A DNA stretch of 64,000 nucleotides from Thermomonas sp. (GCF_029945965.1 NZ_JAQSDO010000015.1:871952-935951); one strand, 5' to 3'. Positions 43,991 to 54,759 are shown, counted from the first letter of the stretch. Program-made: numbers and translations. Notes: generated by a model not told the origin, from the sequence alone.

Positions 43991-45163
43991 ATGCGAGTCA
44001 TGCTTGCTTGGATTCTCTGTATCGGCAGCACGTTTGCATTGAATGCGTGTGCGCAATCCGCTTCACCGGCAACGGACACGCCAGCAGTTGCCGCAGTGCC
44101 CACGACATCCACAGATAGCCAGGTGCAGGTCATTGCCAGCGGTCTGGAGCATCCGTGGTCGGTTGCGCTGCTTGCAGACGGCAGCTTCCTGGTCACCGAG
44201 CGGCCAGGCCGACTGCGCCGGGTAAGCGCCGAAGGCAAACTCTCGGCGCCGATCAGCGGCGTGCCCGAGGTCTTCGCGCAAGGCCAGGGCGGATTGCTGG
44301 ATGTCGTGCTGGATCCCGATTTCGCCCACAACCAGCGCATCTGGCTCAGCTTCGCCGAACCCGGGGAGGGCGGCACTGCTGGCACCGCAGTGGCTATGGC
44401 AACGCTCGGCACCGATAGCCTGACGGATGTGCACGTCATCTACCGGCAGTTGCCCAAGCTCGAGAGTCCCAACCACTTCGGCTCACGCATTGCGTTTGAT
44501 CACAATGGCCACGTGTTCATCAGCCAGGGCGAGCGCAACCAGAAAGACCTCGCGCAGGATCTCGAAGTGCTGCAGGGAAAACTGATCCGCTTGAACGTCG
44601 ATGGCACTCAGCCAAGCGACAATCCGTTTGCCGCCAGCCCCGGTGTGCGCAAGGCGATCTGGAGCTACGGGCATCGCAACATGCAGTCGCTGGCCATTGA
44701 TCCACGCACCGGCACATTGTGGGAAGGCGAACACGGACCGCGCGGTGGCGACGAGGTCAACCTTCCAGCGGCCGGCAAGAATTACGGATGGCCGATCATC
44801 AGCAATGGCATGGACTACGCGACCAACCGGCCATATGCACAGACCATTGGTATGTCCAAACCCGGCATGGAATCGCCGTATCACTTCTGGCAAAAATCGC
44901 CGGGGATCAGCGGCATGGCGTTCCTGGTCGACCATCCAGGCAACTCCTGGAACAACAGTCTGTTCATTGGCGCATTGGCCGACCGAAACCTGATCCGCTT
45001 GCAACTGGATGGCGACCGCATCGTGAGCGAAGAGCGCCTGCTGACTGACTTGGGCGAGCGGATTCGCGATGTCCGGGTTGGCGCGCATGGCAGCGTTTAT
45101 GTGCTGACCGATGCCGAAAATGGCCAGCTGCTTCGGCTTGAAGCGCCGGGTGTCGTAAAATAA
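43991..45163 (+). CDS. PQQ-dependent aldose sugar dehydrogenase (YliI-like)
   Basis: Periplasmic six-bladed beta-propeller enzyme that oxidises aldose sugars using PQQ. The 390-aa precursor has a signal peptide to about residue 20; the cleavage region FALNACAQS contains a cysteine but with Asn at -2, so lipidation is possible rather than clear. Characteristic segments are SGLEHPWSVALLADG near 50, GQGGLLDVVLDPDF, NHFGSRIAFD, YGHRNMQSLAIDP and GEHGPRGGDEVN, the PQQ/calcium-binding core. The ORF track starts upstream in the ABC gene; GGAG before ATG 43991 supports this start. Confidence 0.9.
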   Translation: MRVMLAWILCIGSTFALNACAQSASPATDTPAVAAVPTTSTDSQVQVIASGLEHPWSVALLADGSFLVTERPGRLRRVSAEGKLSAPISGVPEVFAQGQGGLLDVVLDPDFAHNQRIWLSFAEPGEGGTAGTAVAMATLGTDSLTDVHVIYRQLPKLESPNHFGSRIAFDHNGHVFISQGERNQKDLAQDLEVLQGKLIRLNVDGTQPSDNPFAASPGVRKAIWSYGHRNMQSLAIDPRTGTLWEGEHGPRGGDEVNLPAAGKNYGWPIISNGMDYATNRPYAQTIGMSKPGMESPYHFWQKSPGISGMAFLVDHPGNSWNNSLFIGALADRNLIRLQLDGDRIVSEERLLTDLGERIRDVRVGAHGSVYVLTDAENGQLLRLEAPGVVK

Positions 45164-45200
45164 GCGGCTGACCCGCCCACCTTAGACGCCCCCACAGCGC

Positions 45201-46010
45201 ATGGCCTCCCCCTTCGGCACCGAAACGGTGCTCGACGTCCGTCACTGGACGGACTCGTACTTCAGTTTCACCACCACCCGCGATGACGGTTTCCGCTTCG
45301 ACAACGGCCAGTTCGTGATGATCGGGCTGGAGGTCGAGCAGGAAGACGGTTCGCGCAAGCCGCTCATGCGCGCGTATTCGATCGCCAGTGCAAACTGGGA
45401 AGAGCAGCTCGAATTCTTCAGTATCAAGGTCGCGAATGGCCCACTGACCTCGCGCCTGCAGCATATCCAGCCGGGCGACACGATCCTGATTGGCCGCAAG
45501 CCGACCGGGACCCTGCTGATCTCCGACCTGCATCCGGGCCGCAACCTGTACCTGCTGGGTACCGGAACCGGGCTGGCGCCGTGGCTGGCGGTAATCAAGG
45601 ATCCGGAAACCTACGAGCGCTTCGACAAGGTGATCCTCTGCCACGGCGTGCGTGGCGTGGGCGACCTGGCCTATCGCGATTACATCGAACGCGAGCTACC
45701 CCACCACGGCCTGCTGGGCGAGGTGATCCGCGACAAGCTGATGTACTACCCGACGGTCTCGCGCGAAGACTTCCGGCATGCCGGGCGCAACCACCGCGGC
45801 CGCATCACCCAGCAGCTGGACAGCGGCCATATCAACGAAGTGCTCGGGCTGGAACCACTGGATGCCACCCGCGACCGCGCGATGATTTGCGGCAGTCCGC
45901 AGATGCTGGCCGATTTCCGCGCCATCCTTGACGCGCGCGGATTCAGCCCGGCACCGCGCATTGGAACAGCCGGCGAATACGTGTTCGAGCGTGCCTTCGT
46001 CGAAAAGTAG
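45201..46010 (+). CDS. fpr: Ferredoxin-NADP reductase
   Basis: FAD-containing reductase of 269 aa that passes electrons between NADPH and ferredoxin or flavodoxin. The FAD motif RAYSIAS lies near 57 and the NADP-binding region starts YLLGTGTGLAPW near 117. CGSPQML is near 235, and the C-terminus EYVFERAFVEK has the tail of the subclass I (bacterial) FPR group. A role in Fe-S or oxidative-stress maintenance is usual for this group. It follows the sugar dehydrogenase and is convergent with the LytTR regulator gene. Confidence 0.93.
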   Translation: MASPFGTETVLDVRHWTDSYFSFTTTRDDGFRFDNGQFVMIGLEVEQEDGSRKPLMRAYSIASANWEEQLEFFSIKVANGPLTSRLQHIQPGDTILIGRKPTGTLLISDLHPGRNLYLLGTGTGLAPWLAVIKDPETYERFDKVILCHGVRGVGDLAYRDYIERELPHHGLLGEVIRDKLMYYPTVSREDFRHAGRNHRGRITQQLDSGHINEVLGLEPLDATRDRAMICGSPQMLADFRAILDARGFSPAPRIGTAGEYVFERAFVEK

Positions 46011-46022
46011 GTCGAGTGGCGG

Positions 46023-46901
46023 TCAGGCAGCCGCGGGACGTAGTGCATCGCGGTGGCGGCGGCTGCAGGGGATCTGGCTGCCATCGCGCATGACGATGCG
46101 GGCATCGCCGGTATCCAGCGGCTGGATCTCGGCCACGCAGTCCAGGTTGACGATATGGCTGCGATGCACGCGCACGAATTTCGCCGGATCAAGCTGGGTT
46201 TCGATCACGGCCATGGTTGAGCGCAACGGATAGGCACGCCCGCGCACATGCAGGTTCATGTAATTGCCGGAGGCCTGCAGCCACTCGACTTCATTGGCAT
46301 TGACCAGGAATTCCTTGCCCAGTTTGCGCACCAGGAATCGCTCCGGGCGTTGTGGGCGCTCCGCAGCAGGCAGGTCGTCGGCCGCTGACAACACGCTGGC
46401 CTCGCCTTGCAACCTGCGCAGGAACCAACGATAGACCTCGATAGTGGCAACCATGGCCGCGTAGCTGCGGATATCCTTGAGGTATTCGTAACCGAACTCG
46501 CGCGGCCAGTTGCCGAAATCGTAATGCGTGCCCTGCATCGCATAGGCCAGCTTGCGCAACGCCACCATCCCGGCCACATGCAGGATCGACCAGCCCACGC
46601 TGCCCAACAGGTGCAGCGGCAGCGCGCGACGCCAGTTGTCCAGATGCAGCGGCACCCTGCGGCTGTACCAAACCACCACCGGCACCAATGCCAAGGTCAC
46701 AAGAGCGCTGCTCCACTCCCAGACCATGGGTTCCCATGCATCGAAGTGCAGGCCCGAACGGCGGATATCCATCAATACGGTGGCTGCATTGCTCATCGCA
46801 CCGATCAGGCAGCCGATCACCCAGTAGCCGATCTCGGTGACGCGGCGATATGGCTGGTAGCGTTCCCAGGCGTTGGGCGATGCAGGTTTCGGTGGCGACA
46901 T
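46023..46901 (-). CDS. Membrane-bound LytTR-type transcriptional regulator
   Basis: A 292-aa DNA-binding protein with four membrane helices in the N-terminal half (about residues 25-170) and a C-terminal LytTR domain (about 190-290: KEFLVNANEVEWLQASGNYMNLHVRG, then KFVRVHRSHIVNLD). It has neither receiver nor kinase domain, so it would sense through its membrane part directly. Two starts are possible: 46919 and 46901 (MSPPKPAS). I use the latter because a GAGG lies upstream of it. No partner kinase or target promoter can be named from the sequence. Confidence 0.85.
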   Translation of the reverse strand: MSPPKPASPNAWERYQPYRRVTEIGYWVIGCLIGAMSNAATVLMDIRRSGLHFDAWEPMVWEWSSALVTLALVPVVVWYSRRVPLHLDNWRRALPLHLLGSVGWSILHVAGMVALRKLAYAMQGTHYDFGNWPREFGYEYLKDIRSYAAMVATIEVYRWFLRRLQGEASVLSAADDLPAAERPQRPERFLVRKLGKEFLVNANEVEWLQASGNYMNLHVRGRAYPLRSTMAVIETQLDPAKFVRVHRSHIVNLDCVAEIQPLDTGDARIVMRDGSQIPCSRRHRDALRPAAA

Positions 46902-46965
46902 CCGTACATTTTCCCTCATTGAACGCGCAATGCGGTTGGCAATCCTGGTGGGTTTGCTGAAATGC

Positions 46966-47355
46966 TCAGCTCATGCCATGACGCAGCCACAGCGCCGCAT
47001 CGGTTTCATTGCCCAATACCCGCGCATCGAAGCCCTGTTCGCGGGCGAGGATCTCGCCATGTTCGACTTCAGGAATCTGCAGGGCATGCGCCTCGACATA
47101 AGCCACGCGCACGCCTTCAAATCCCAGCCCGACCATGGCCTGCACAAACTCAGCCAGTTGCTCTGGTGGCGGCGGATCGCCTTCCATGTCGTCCACCACC
47201 AGCAGGTTGCGCGGCAGATCGCGGCGGACTTCCTCGGCCATTGCCATCCAGTACGCCAGCGTGGTTTCCAGGGTGCCATTGATGCCGGTCACATGCGCGC
47301 GCAGCAGGCTGCCGTGGCGCTGGTAGTCGATCCGGAACGACGCAGGCGCGTTCAT
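46966..47355 (-). CDS. STAS/SpoIIAA-like protein, paralogue 2
   Basis: A 129-aa cytoplasmic protein of unknown function, paralogous to the one at 39401-39796. Shared positions include FRI-Y near the start, LRA-V, LVV-D, VRVA-VE, GEIL, ARV and the terminal WL. The ORF track extends upstream into the glutathione peroxidase; the ATG at 47355 overlaps that gene's stop by four bases (ATGA), so the two are co-translated. It is a second instance of this family tied to a redox enzyme. No catalytic motif is visible; the STAS-like fold is a guess from the sequence pattern. Confidence 0.7.
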   Translation of the reverse strand: MNAPASFRIDYQRHGSLLRAHVTGINGTLETTLAYWMAMAEEVRRDLPRNLLVVDDMEGDPPPPEQLAEFVQAMVGLGFEGVRVAYVEAHALQIPEVEHGEILAREQGFDARVLGNETDAALWLRHGMS

Positions 47356-47840
47356 GCCGCCAGTGCGGCCTCGATGTCGGCAGCCAGCGACGCCGGCTTG
47401 TCGGTTGGCGCATAGCGCTTGATGACCTTGCCATCGCGGCCAACAAGGAATTTGGTGAAGTTCCACTTGATTCCATCGAAGCCGAGCAGGCCACCCTTCT
47501 CGTCCTTCAGCCACTTCCACAACGGGTGCGCGTTGCCGCCATTGACCTCGACCTTGGCGAACATCGGGAAGCTCACGTCGTAGGTCAGCGAGCAGAAATT
47601 GCGGATCTCGTCGGCATTGCCAGGTTCCTGGTGGCCGAACTGATCGCAGGGGAAACCGAGTACCACCAAGCCCTTCTGGCCGTATTCGCGCCACAGCGCC
47701 TCAAGGCCGGTGTATTGCGGGGTGAACCCGCATTTGCTGGCCACATTGACGATCAGCATCACATCGCCGCGATAGTCGGACAGCGGCTGCGGGGTGCCAT
47801 CCAGCGCGGCGGCATCGAAATCGTAGGCAGTCGTGGCCAT
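47352..47840 (-). CDS. Glutathione/thioredoxin peroxidase (Gpx family)
   Basis: Thiol peroxidase of 162 aa reducing hydroperoxides. The peroxidatic cysteine is in NVASKCGFTPQY near residue 36. The second conserved site, GFPCDQFGHQEPG near residue 64, includes the Gln and a second cysteine used in the resolving step of thioredoxin-dependent members. WNFTKFLVGRDG near 133 completes the active-site tetrad. It is a cysteine, not selenocysteine, enzyme. The ORF track extends upstream; I take ATG 47840 as the family start. Its stop overlaps the STAS-like gene. Confidence 0.93.
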   Translation of the reverse strand: MATTAYDFDAAALDGTPQPLSDYRGDVMLIVNVASKCGFTPQYTGLEALWREYGQKGLVVLGFPCDQFGHQEPGNADEIRNFCSLTYDVSFPMFAKVEVNGGNAHPLWKWLKDEKGGLLGFDGIKWNFTKFLVGRDGKVIKRYAPTDKPASLAADIEAALAA

Positions 47841-48008
47841 TGGGCATCCTTGCAGTGCGAGGTATCGATCATTGTCGCGCGGATCGCCAGCCGCCGACAC
47901 CGTTTCGATGCCGGGCAGCGCATCGCCGCCCTGCCGTTCGTCACGCGCCCATGCCGTCTGTCTGCGCTACGCTTGTAAGTTGACCATCCTGACTTGACGA
48001 GGATCCAG

Positions 48009-50186
48009 ATGAAGTATCCGATCACCTGCGCGCTCGCGCTCGCCATCTCCACCGCCATGGCCGGCTGCGCAACTGCGCCCGCCAGCAACTCATCCAAGAT
48101 GGAGGCTCCAATGCCCGCGGACAGTTTTGCATCCAACCCGTTTGCAGCGCCCAGCCCGCTGCCGATGCACTACCCTCAGTTCGACAAGATCAAGGACGCG
48201 GACTTCACTCCGGCCTTCGACGCAGGCATGGCAGAACAGCTCCACGAGATGGATGCGATCGCCAACAATCCCGCGCCGGCGACTTTCCAGAACACGATTG
48301 TTGCGATGGAGAAAACCGGCTTGGTGCTCGACCGCGCGAGCAACGTGTTCTTCAACCTGCAAGGCACCTACAAGAACGATATGCGCGACGCGATCGAGCG
48401 CGAGTACTCGCCGAAGTTCTCCGCACACCGCGATGCGATCAGCCTGAATCCCGTGCTGTTCGCGCGCATCAAGGCGCTGTACGACGCCCGCACGACGCTG
48501 GGACTGGATCCGATTGACCAGCGCTTGCTGGAAAAGCGTTACCAGGACTTCGTGCGCGCCGGCGCCGCCCTGGATGATGCGCAGAAGACCCGCATCCGCG
48601 AGATCAATACGCAGCTGTCCACCCTGGGTACGCAGTTCGACCAGAACGTGTTGGCCGAGGTCAATGATTCGGCAGTCGTGGTCGACAGCCGCGAACAACT
48701 CAAGGGCATGAGCGACGAACAGATCGGCGCCGCCGCCGAGGCCGCCAAGACACGCGGGCTTGCAGGCAAGTACGTCATCACCCTGCTCAACACGACAGGG
48801 CAGCCTGCGGAAACCCAGCTGGAAGACCGCGCGCTGCGCCAACGCCTGCACGATGCCTCAGTGGTGCGTGGCAGCCGCGGCGGCAAGTGGGACAACACCG
48901 GCATCGTCTCGCAAGTCCTGAAGCTGCGCGCCGAGCGGGCCAAGCTGCTTGGCTATGACACCTACGCCAACTATGTGCTCGCCGACGAGACCGCCGCCAA
49001 CCAGGACAACGTCAACAAGATGCTGCGGCAGCTGGCACCGGCCGCGGTTAAAAATGCGCGCCGCGAGGGCGCGGACCTGCAGTCGATGATCAATGCCAGC
49101 CAGAAGGCTAAGGGACAACCCACGTTCGCACTGGCCCCGTGGGACTGGTCCTTCTATTCCGAGAAAGTCCGGCAGGAGAAGTACAGCTTCGATGAATCGC
49201 AGCTCAAGCCCTACTTCGAGATGAAGAACGTGCTGGAAAACGGCGTGTTCTATGCCGCCAACAAGCTGTATGGCGTCACCTTCAAGGAACGCACCGACCT
49301 GCCGAAGTACCACCCGGACACATGGATCTACGACGTCATCGACAAGGACGGCAAGCCGCTGGCGATCTTCATCTTCGATCCCTACGCGCGTTCGTCCAAG
49401 CGCGGTGGTGCATGGATGAATACCTATGTGTCGGAATCCGCGCTGACCGGTGACCAGCCGGTGGTCGCCAACCACCTCAACATCCCCAAGCCCGCCGCCG
49501 GCAAGCCCACGCTGATGACCTGGGATGAAGTCACCACGGCGTTCCACGAATTCGGCCACGCACTGCATGGCTTCTTCCAGGACGTGCGCTATCCGTACTA
49601 CTCGATGAATGTGCCACGCGACTTCGTCGAATACCCGTCGCAGGTCAACGAGATGTGGGCTGACTGGCCTGAAGTGCTGGCGCATTACGCCAAGCACTAC
49701 CAGACCGGTGAAGCCATGCCGAAAGCCCTGCTGGACAAGGTGATCGCCGCTTCCAAGTTCAACCAGGGCTTCGCCACCACCGAGTACCTTGAAGCCGCGA
49801 TGCTGGACCAGCGCCTGCACCAGGCACCTGCCGACAAGATCCCGGCAGCTTCCGGCGTGATGAAGTTCGAACACGACGCACTGCTGGCCGACGGCTTCGA
49901 CTATGCAGCCGTGCCGCCCCGCTACCGTACGCCGTACTTCAGCCACATCATGGGCGGTTATGCGGCGGGCTACTACGCCTACATCTGGTCGGAAGTGCTG
50001 GCTGCCAACACCTCCGAATGGATCAGCAAGCACGGTGGCCTGAAGCGCGAGAACGGCGACCGGATGCGCGAGTTCGTATTGGCGCCTGGCGGCGAGATCG
50101 AGCCGGGCAAGCTGTTCCCGAACTTCTCCGGCTATGAAGCCAAGATCGGACCACTCCTGGAAAAACGTGGACTGACGACCAAGTAA
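48009..50186 (+). CDS. M3 family peptidyl-dipeptidase (Dcp-like lipoprotein)
   Basis: Zinc metallopeptidase of 725 aa with a lipoprotein signal (lipobox TAMAGC near residue 23), so probably anchored in the periplasm. The catalytic HEFGHALHG motif lies near residue 517, followed by the third zinc ligand in the YPSQVNEMWADW region near residue 545. C-terminal IMGGYAAGYYAYIWSE is typical of the M3 family. I use ATG 48009, with GAGG upstream; the track start (TTG 47994) is less likely. A 15-base-pair terminator lies just after the stop. Confidence 0.93.
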   Translation: MKYPITCALALAISTAMAGCATAPASNSSKMEAPMPADSFASNPFAAPSPLPMHYPQFDKIKDADFTPAFDAGMAEQLHEMDAIANNPAPATFQNTIVAMEKTGLVLDRASNVFFNLQGTYKNDMRDAIEREYSPKFSAHRDAISLNPVLFARIKALYDARTTLGLDPIDQRLLEKRYQDFVRAGAALDDAQKTRIREINTQLSTLGTQFDQNVLAEVNDSAVVVDSREQLKGMSDEQIGAAAEAAKTRGLAGKYVITLLNTTGQPAETQLEDRALRQRLHDASVVRGSRGGKWDNTGIVSQVLKLRAERAKLLGYDTYANYVLADETAANQDNVNKMLRQLAPAAVKNARREGADLQSMINASQKAKGQPTFALAPWDWSFYSEKVRQEKYSFDESQLKPYFEMKNVLENGVFYAANKLYGVTFKERTDLPKYHPDTWIYDVIDKDGKPLAIFIFDPYARSSKRGGAWMNTYVSESALTGDQPVVANHLNIPKPAAGKPTLMTWDEVTTAFHEFGHALHGFFQDVRYPYYSMNVPRDFVEYPSQVNEMWADWPEVLAHYAKHYQTGEAMPKALLDKVIAASKFNQGFATTEYLEAAMLDQRLHQAPADKIPAASGVMKFEHDALLADGFDYAAVPPRYRTPYFSHIMGGYAAGYYAYIWSEVLAANTSEWISKHGGLKRENGDRMREFVLAPGGEIEPGKLFPNFSGYEAKIGPLLEKRGLTTK

Positions 50187-50202
50187 ACATTCACTTGGTT
50201 CA

Positions 50203-50236
50203 CATGAAAACGCCGCCAACAGGCGGCGTTTTCATG
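50203..50236. terminator. Bidirectional terminator between dcp and lhr
   Basis: Perfect 15-base-pair inverted repeat CATGAAAACGCCGCC/GGCGGCGTTTTCATG with loop AACA, between two convergent genes. The GC-rich core flanked by A/T runs can terminate on both strands. The lhr stop codon (50232-50234, reverse strand) lies inside the right arm. Confidence 0.85.
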
Positions 50237-53200
50237 TGCGGCTACAGGTGTGCAAGCCAAGCGGGTCGGACGTTACGCCAGAAGAAATTCGTGAAGTCGG
50301 ATCACGCGACAATATCTCGCGCACCAGCACGCCGCGCGCCGCCTGTTCGTCCGCAGGCGATAGTTCCACCAGCGGGCGCATCTCGCCCGCCACGAACGAG
50401 GCAATCGGCACACCATCGCGCAACAACAGGCGTGCGCCTGGCTGTCGCGGTACTTTTTCGCCGGCGATGATTCCGCCGAGCAGGTTCAAGGGATCGCTGG
50501 AAGATATCGCGATCATCACGCCGTCATGTGCGCGCTTGCGCACCGCACGCAGCGTCGCCACCGCTTCCGGCAGTGCGAACTGCGCGCCGACCACGCCGGC
50601 GATGAAACGTCCGCCGCGCAATTCGCCACGCGCTTCCAGTCGTTGGTATACGTGCAGCAACTCACGCCACGGCGGCAACCACGGCGCCTCGCGTTCCAGC
50701 AACCGCCAACAGACCACGCCGTAGCGGCGCAGCAGCACACATGCGACATGTTCCAGCATCTCCGGATCGGTCTTGCCATCACTTTCGATGCGTCTGGCCG
50801 TACTCCAGCGCCCGGCATCGGCAATCCCCATCAGTGATGCACGGCGCCCGCGTCGACCGAAGCTCGACGCGCGTTTCGATGCCGGCACCAGCAATGCACG
50901 CAAGCCGGAATAGCTGTCGCAACTCACGCGGCCACGCGCGACCAGTTCGGCAAGTGCATCTTCCAGTTCGCTATGCAACAAACCGGTTGCATCGGTCAGC
51001 TCATCGAAGAACAGCGCGCCGTGTTCAAGCAGGCAGCTGATAACTATTTGCGCACGCGACGACACCGTGGCGTCGTCCTCGCGACTGCCTGTCGCCAGCC
51101 GCGTCCATCGCGCGAGTTCACGACGCGGCAGCAGCACGATCGGTGCCGCGCGCACCAATGTGCCACCGCTATTGCCGCCACCCGATGCACTACCCGCGCG
51201 CAAGCGGGTCCAGGCGATGCGGCCGGCCGTGCACAGGTCATCCAACCAGGCGATCGAATAGTCCTTGATCCGCGCCGGCAGCACTTCGGATTCCCAACTG
51301 CCGGCAGCGGCCTCGAAGCCTTCCAGTTGCGTCAGCACGCTCGCGAATGCATCCGGTCCGCTGCCTCGCGTGCTTGGCGAAACTCGCTGCCAATCGCAGA
51401 GGAAGCGCACGTAATCGCGCACTTCGACCGGCTCGATCTCGCGACGCAGCTTGCCAAGGGTATTGCGATGGATGCGCGCCAGCAGGTGGCGCTCGCACCA
51501 CTCGTCCTGCGGCGCGCCCGGACTGAAACGCCCACGCATCACATAGCCTTCCTGCTCGAGCGCAAGCAGGGCGAATTCGACATCGGCCACTGGCGTGGCC
51601 AGTGCGCCAGCGATGGCTACCGCAACTACCGGCCCCATCGCACCGAGCCGTGCACGTACCAGTTCGCGCAACGCGTCCTCGCGCGTCCAGGATTGTGCGT
51701 AGGTCGCAGGCACATCGATCACCGGCTGCATCGACGCATCGGGATGCACAGCCTGCAACTGCGGCAGGCGCTCGGCGGTAACCCACAAATCATTTCCATC
51801 AACCCGAAGCATGGTCGTGCGCTGGTCTTTCGCCAGCATCTGCAAGAGGTCACTCCAGCCCGAAGCCTCAGCCTCGCCCTGGGTGAAAACACCCACACCC
51901 ATTAGCGCTTCATGCATCTCGTCGACATTGCCGGCTTGCGGCCAGGCGTCCTCGCGCGCGGCCTCGATCGCACCTGGATCCAGCCTGCCGAGATCCTCGG
52001 CCTGCTCCACTCCGCCAAAGCCACGAGCCTGCACTGCACGGGTGCGACGTTCTTCCAGCGGCGCATCGTCAAGGAACGAATACGGCCGCGCGCTCAGGAT
52101 TTCCGCGGTAAACGGCGACGGCCCGGTGAGGTCGCGCGCGACGACTTCGACATCTCCGTTTTCCAACCCATGCAACAACGCCAGCCAACCATCGACGTCC
52201 ATCGCCTCGCGCAGGCAGTCGTGCATGGTCTGCGCGACCAGCGGATGGTCAGGTACCTCGCGCTCACCGACGATATTTTCAAGACACGCGACCTGGTCGG
52301 GGAACACGGTGGCCATCAGGTCTTCGGACTTCATCCGCTGTAGTTGCGGCGCGACTTTCTTGCCGCCAATGAAGCGCGGCAACGCCAGCGCGGTGGTCGC
52401 GTTCCAGCGGAAGCGCGCCGGGAACAGAGGCGCATCCAGCAACGCCTGCACCAACACCTGTTCGGCACTGTTCGAATGCAGATAGCTCATCACCTCGATC
52501 AACGGGAACGAATGGCTGGTCGACAGCGACAGGATGATCGCGTCCTCGGTCGCCGCAGCCTGCAGTTCGAAATTGAACTTGCGGCAGAAGCGCTTGCGCA
52601 GCGCCAGCCCCCACGCCTTGTTGATGCGGCTGCCATACGGTGAATGGATCACCAGCTGGGTGCCGCCGGATTCGTCGAAGAAGCGTTCCAGCGCGATCTT
52701 GGACTGGCTGGGTAGCATGCCGAAACCGGCGAACTGCGCGGCCACGTATTCGGCGATCTGCGCGGCGGCAGATTCGCCCAGTGCAAGCTCGGCGAGCAAC
52801 CAATGTTTCGCGCCGGTCTCGCCGCCCTGCTCCAGCTGTGCCTGCAGGATTTCGCGCAACCGCGACACGCTGGCCGACAGCTCGATGCTGCGGCCGGGTG
52901 CCTCGCCCAGCCAGAACGGGATACTCGGCGGCATGCCCTGCGCGTCCTCGACCCGCACCCGCCCTGCTTCCACGCGCAGGATCCGATAGCTGGCATTGCC
53001 GAGCTGGAAGATGTCGCCGGCAATCGACTCGATCGCGAAGTCTTCGTTGATCGTGCCAATGGTGATGGCCTGCGGTTCCAGCACGACCTGGTAATCAGCG
53101 GTGTCGGGAATCGTGCCGCCGGAAAGTGTGGCGGTCAGCCGTGCACCCTTGCGTCCGCGCAGCTTGCGATGCACGGCATCACGATGCAGGTACGCCGAAC

Positions 53201-54596
53201 GCGGACCTCGGCGGGTGGTGAAGCCTTCGGCCAGCATCCGCAGCACGTCGTCGTAGTCCTTGCGGCTGAGCGCGGCATACGGCCAAGCGCGTTTCACCAA
53301 CTCGAACAGCGCGTCCTCGTCCCACTCGCGGGACGCCACCTCGGCCACGATCTGCTGCGCGAGAACATCCAGCGGCGCCGGCGGCATGATCAACGCATCC
53401 AGTTCGCCGCGGCGCACGCTGTCCAGCAATGCCGCGCATTCGAGCAATTCATCGCGCGAAGTCGGGAACAACCGGCCCTTTGGCACGCCGCCAACCTGGT
53501 GGCCAGCACGGCCGACACGTTGCAGGAACGCGGCGATCGAACGTGGCGAGCCGATCTGGCAGACCAGGTCGATGTCGCCGATATCGATGCCCAGTTCCAG
53601 CGACGCGGTGGCGACCAGCACCTTCAGCTGGCCTGCCTTGAGCCGTTGTTCGGCATCCAGCCGCAGTTCCTTGGCCAGGCTGCCGTGGTGTGCGGCCACG
53701 TGTTCCTTGCCAAGCAGTTCGCCGAGATGCCGCGCGGCGCGTTCCGCCATGCGTCGGGTGTTGACGAATACAAGCGTGGTCGCGTGCTGTTCCACCAATT
53801 GCGCGACGCGTTCGTACAGCAGGTCCCATTGCGCGTTGGACATCACCGGCTGCAGCGGCACCGGCGGTAGTTCCAGCGCCAAGTCGCGCACACGCGCATG
53901 TCCGATGTCTACGATGGTGCAGTCGTTGTTGCCTCCCGTCAGAAATTTAGCCACCTCATCGATCGGCTTCTGCGTCGCAGACAAGCCGATCCGCGTCGCC
54001 CGCCGCCCACTCAATGCATCCAGCCGCTCCAGCGACAACGCCAGATGACTACCGCGCTTGCTCTGCACCAGCGCATGGATTTCATCGACGATCACGTTAC
54101 GCACGCCGGACAGCATCGCGCGCCCGGAGTCGGAACCCAGCAACACGTACAGCGATTCCGGCGTAGTCACCAGGATGTGCGGTGGCCGCTTGCGCATTGC
54201 CGCGCGCTGCGCCTGCGGGGTATCGCCGGTGCGCACCGCGGTGCGGATCTCGACATCCGGCAGCCCCTGCGCGGCCAGCTGTTCGCGGATGCCAGCCAAA
54301 GGCGCTTCCAGGTTCAGGTGGATGTCGTTCGACAGCGCCTTCAGCGGCGAGACGTACAGCACCAAGGTTGTGTCCGCCAGGCCGTATGACAGTCCTTCGC
54401 GCACGAGCGCATCGATCGCAGTCAGGAACGCAGTGAGGGTTTTGCCAGAACCCGTAGGCGCCGCCACCAAAGTATCGCTGCCGCTGGCTATCGCCGGCCA
54501 CGCCGCCAGCTGGGCCTCGGTGGGTGCAGGAAAGCTGCGCGCAAACCAGGCACTGACGGCGGGATGAAACAGATCAAGCGCGGGATGCACGGCCAT
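50232..54596 (-). CDS. lhr: Lhr-type DEAD/DEAH-box helicase
   Basis: Large helicase of 1454 aa, the length of bacterial Lhr, with two RecA-like domains, a winged-helix and beta-barrel Lhr-Core (to about residue 900) and the long C-terminal extension. Motifs: Walker A APTGSGKT near 46, VDEIHAL near 167, SATQKP near 206 and [12 protein letters not shown] near 360. The ORF track extends further upstream; I use ATG 54596 ([12 protein letters not shown]). Lhr is implicated in DNA or RNA-DNA duplex unwinding and repair. No ligase, phosphoesterase or exonuclease gene adjoins it, unlike in some other bacteria. Confidence 0.93.
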   Translation of the reverse strand: MAVHPALDLFHPAVSAWFARSFPAPTEAQLAAWPAIASGSDTLVAAPTGSGKTLTAFLTAIDALVREGLSYGLADTTLVLYVSPLKALSNDIHLNLEAPLAGIREQLAAQGLPDVEIRTAVRTGDTPQAQRAAMRKRPPHILVTTPESLYVLLGSDSGRAMLSGVRNVIVDEIHALVQSKRGSHLALSLERLDALSGRRATRIGLSATQKPIDEVAKFLTGGNNDCTIVDIGHARVRDLALELPPVPLQPVMSNAQWDLLYERVAQLVEQHATTLVFVNTRRMAERAARHLGELLGKEHVAAHHGSLAKELRLDAEQRLKAGQLKVLVATASLELGIDIGDIDLVCQIGSPRSIAAFLQRVGRAGHQVGGVPKGRLFPTSRDELLECAALLDSVRRGELDALIMPPAPLDVLAQQIVAEVASREWDEDALFELVKRAWPYAALSRKDYDDVLRMLAEGFTTRRGPRSAYLHRDAVHRKLRGRKGARLTATLSGGTIPDTADYQVVLEPQAITIGTINEDFAIESIAGDIFQLGNASYRILRVEAGRVRVEDAQGMPPSIPFWLGEAPGRSIELSASVSRLREILQAQLEQGGETGAKHWLLAELALGESAAAQIAEYVAAQFAGFGMLPSQSKIALERFFDESGGTQLVIHSPYGSRINKAWGLALRKRFCRKFNFELQAAATEDAIILSLSTSHSFPLIEVMSYLHSNSAEQVLVQALLDAPLFPARFRWNATTALALPRFIGGKKVAPQLQRMKSEDLMATVFPDQVACLENIVGEREVPDHPLVAQTMHDCLREAMDVDGWLALLHGLENGDVEVVARDLTGPSPFTAEILSARPYSFLDDAPLEERRTRAVQARGFGGVEQAEDLGRLDPGAIEAAREDAWPQAGNVDEMHEALMGVGVFTQGEAEASGWSDLLQMLAKDQRTTMLRVDGNDLWVTAERLPQLQAVHPDASMQPVIDVPATYAQSWTREDALRELVRARLGAMGPVVAVAIAGALATPVADVEFALLALEQEGYVMRGRFSPGAPQDEWCERHLLARIHRNTLGKLRREIEPVEVRDYVRFLCDWQRVSPSTRGSGPDAFASVLTQLEGFEAAAGSWESEVLPARIKDYSIAWLDDLCTAGRIAWTRLRAGSASGGGNSGGTLVRAAPIVLLPRRELARWTRLATGSREDDATVSSRAQIVISCLLEHGALFFDELTDATGLLHSELEDALAELVARGRVSCDSYSGLRALLVPASKRASSFGRRGRRASLMGIADAGRWSTARRIESDGKTDPEMLEHVACVLLRRYGVVCWRLLEREAPWLPPWRELLHVYQRLEARGELRGGRFIAGVVGAQFALPEAVATLRAVRKRAHDGVMIAISSSDPLNLLGGIIAGEKVPRQPGARLLLRDGVPIASFVAGEMRPLVELSPADEQAARGVLVREILSRDPTSRISSGVTSDPLGLHTCSRT

Positions 54597-54759
54597 GGCG
54601 GCATTATCCGCCGCTGCGCCAGCACGTGAATGAACACGTTGCGCATCGAAATCCAGCCTGATCTGTGCGCTTGCGCCCTGCATCCTTCAACGCTGGCAGG
54701 TTAGTGTCTCACCGGCTGCGACGACCAGCAGGCAACTGCCTGATCGCAAGGACAGGCAC

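Noticed and set aside
42111-45163. Biosynthetic or export cluster made of the ABC exporter and sugar dehydrogenase
   Set aside because: Only two genes are adjacent, with no biosynthetic enzymes; the pairing is more likely accidental.
48858-50219. 453-aa minus-strand ORF opposite the Dcp-type peptidase
   Set aside because: The HEFGH peptidase on the plus strand is unambiguous; the antisense frame has no recognisable domain.
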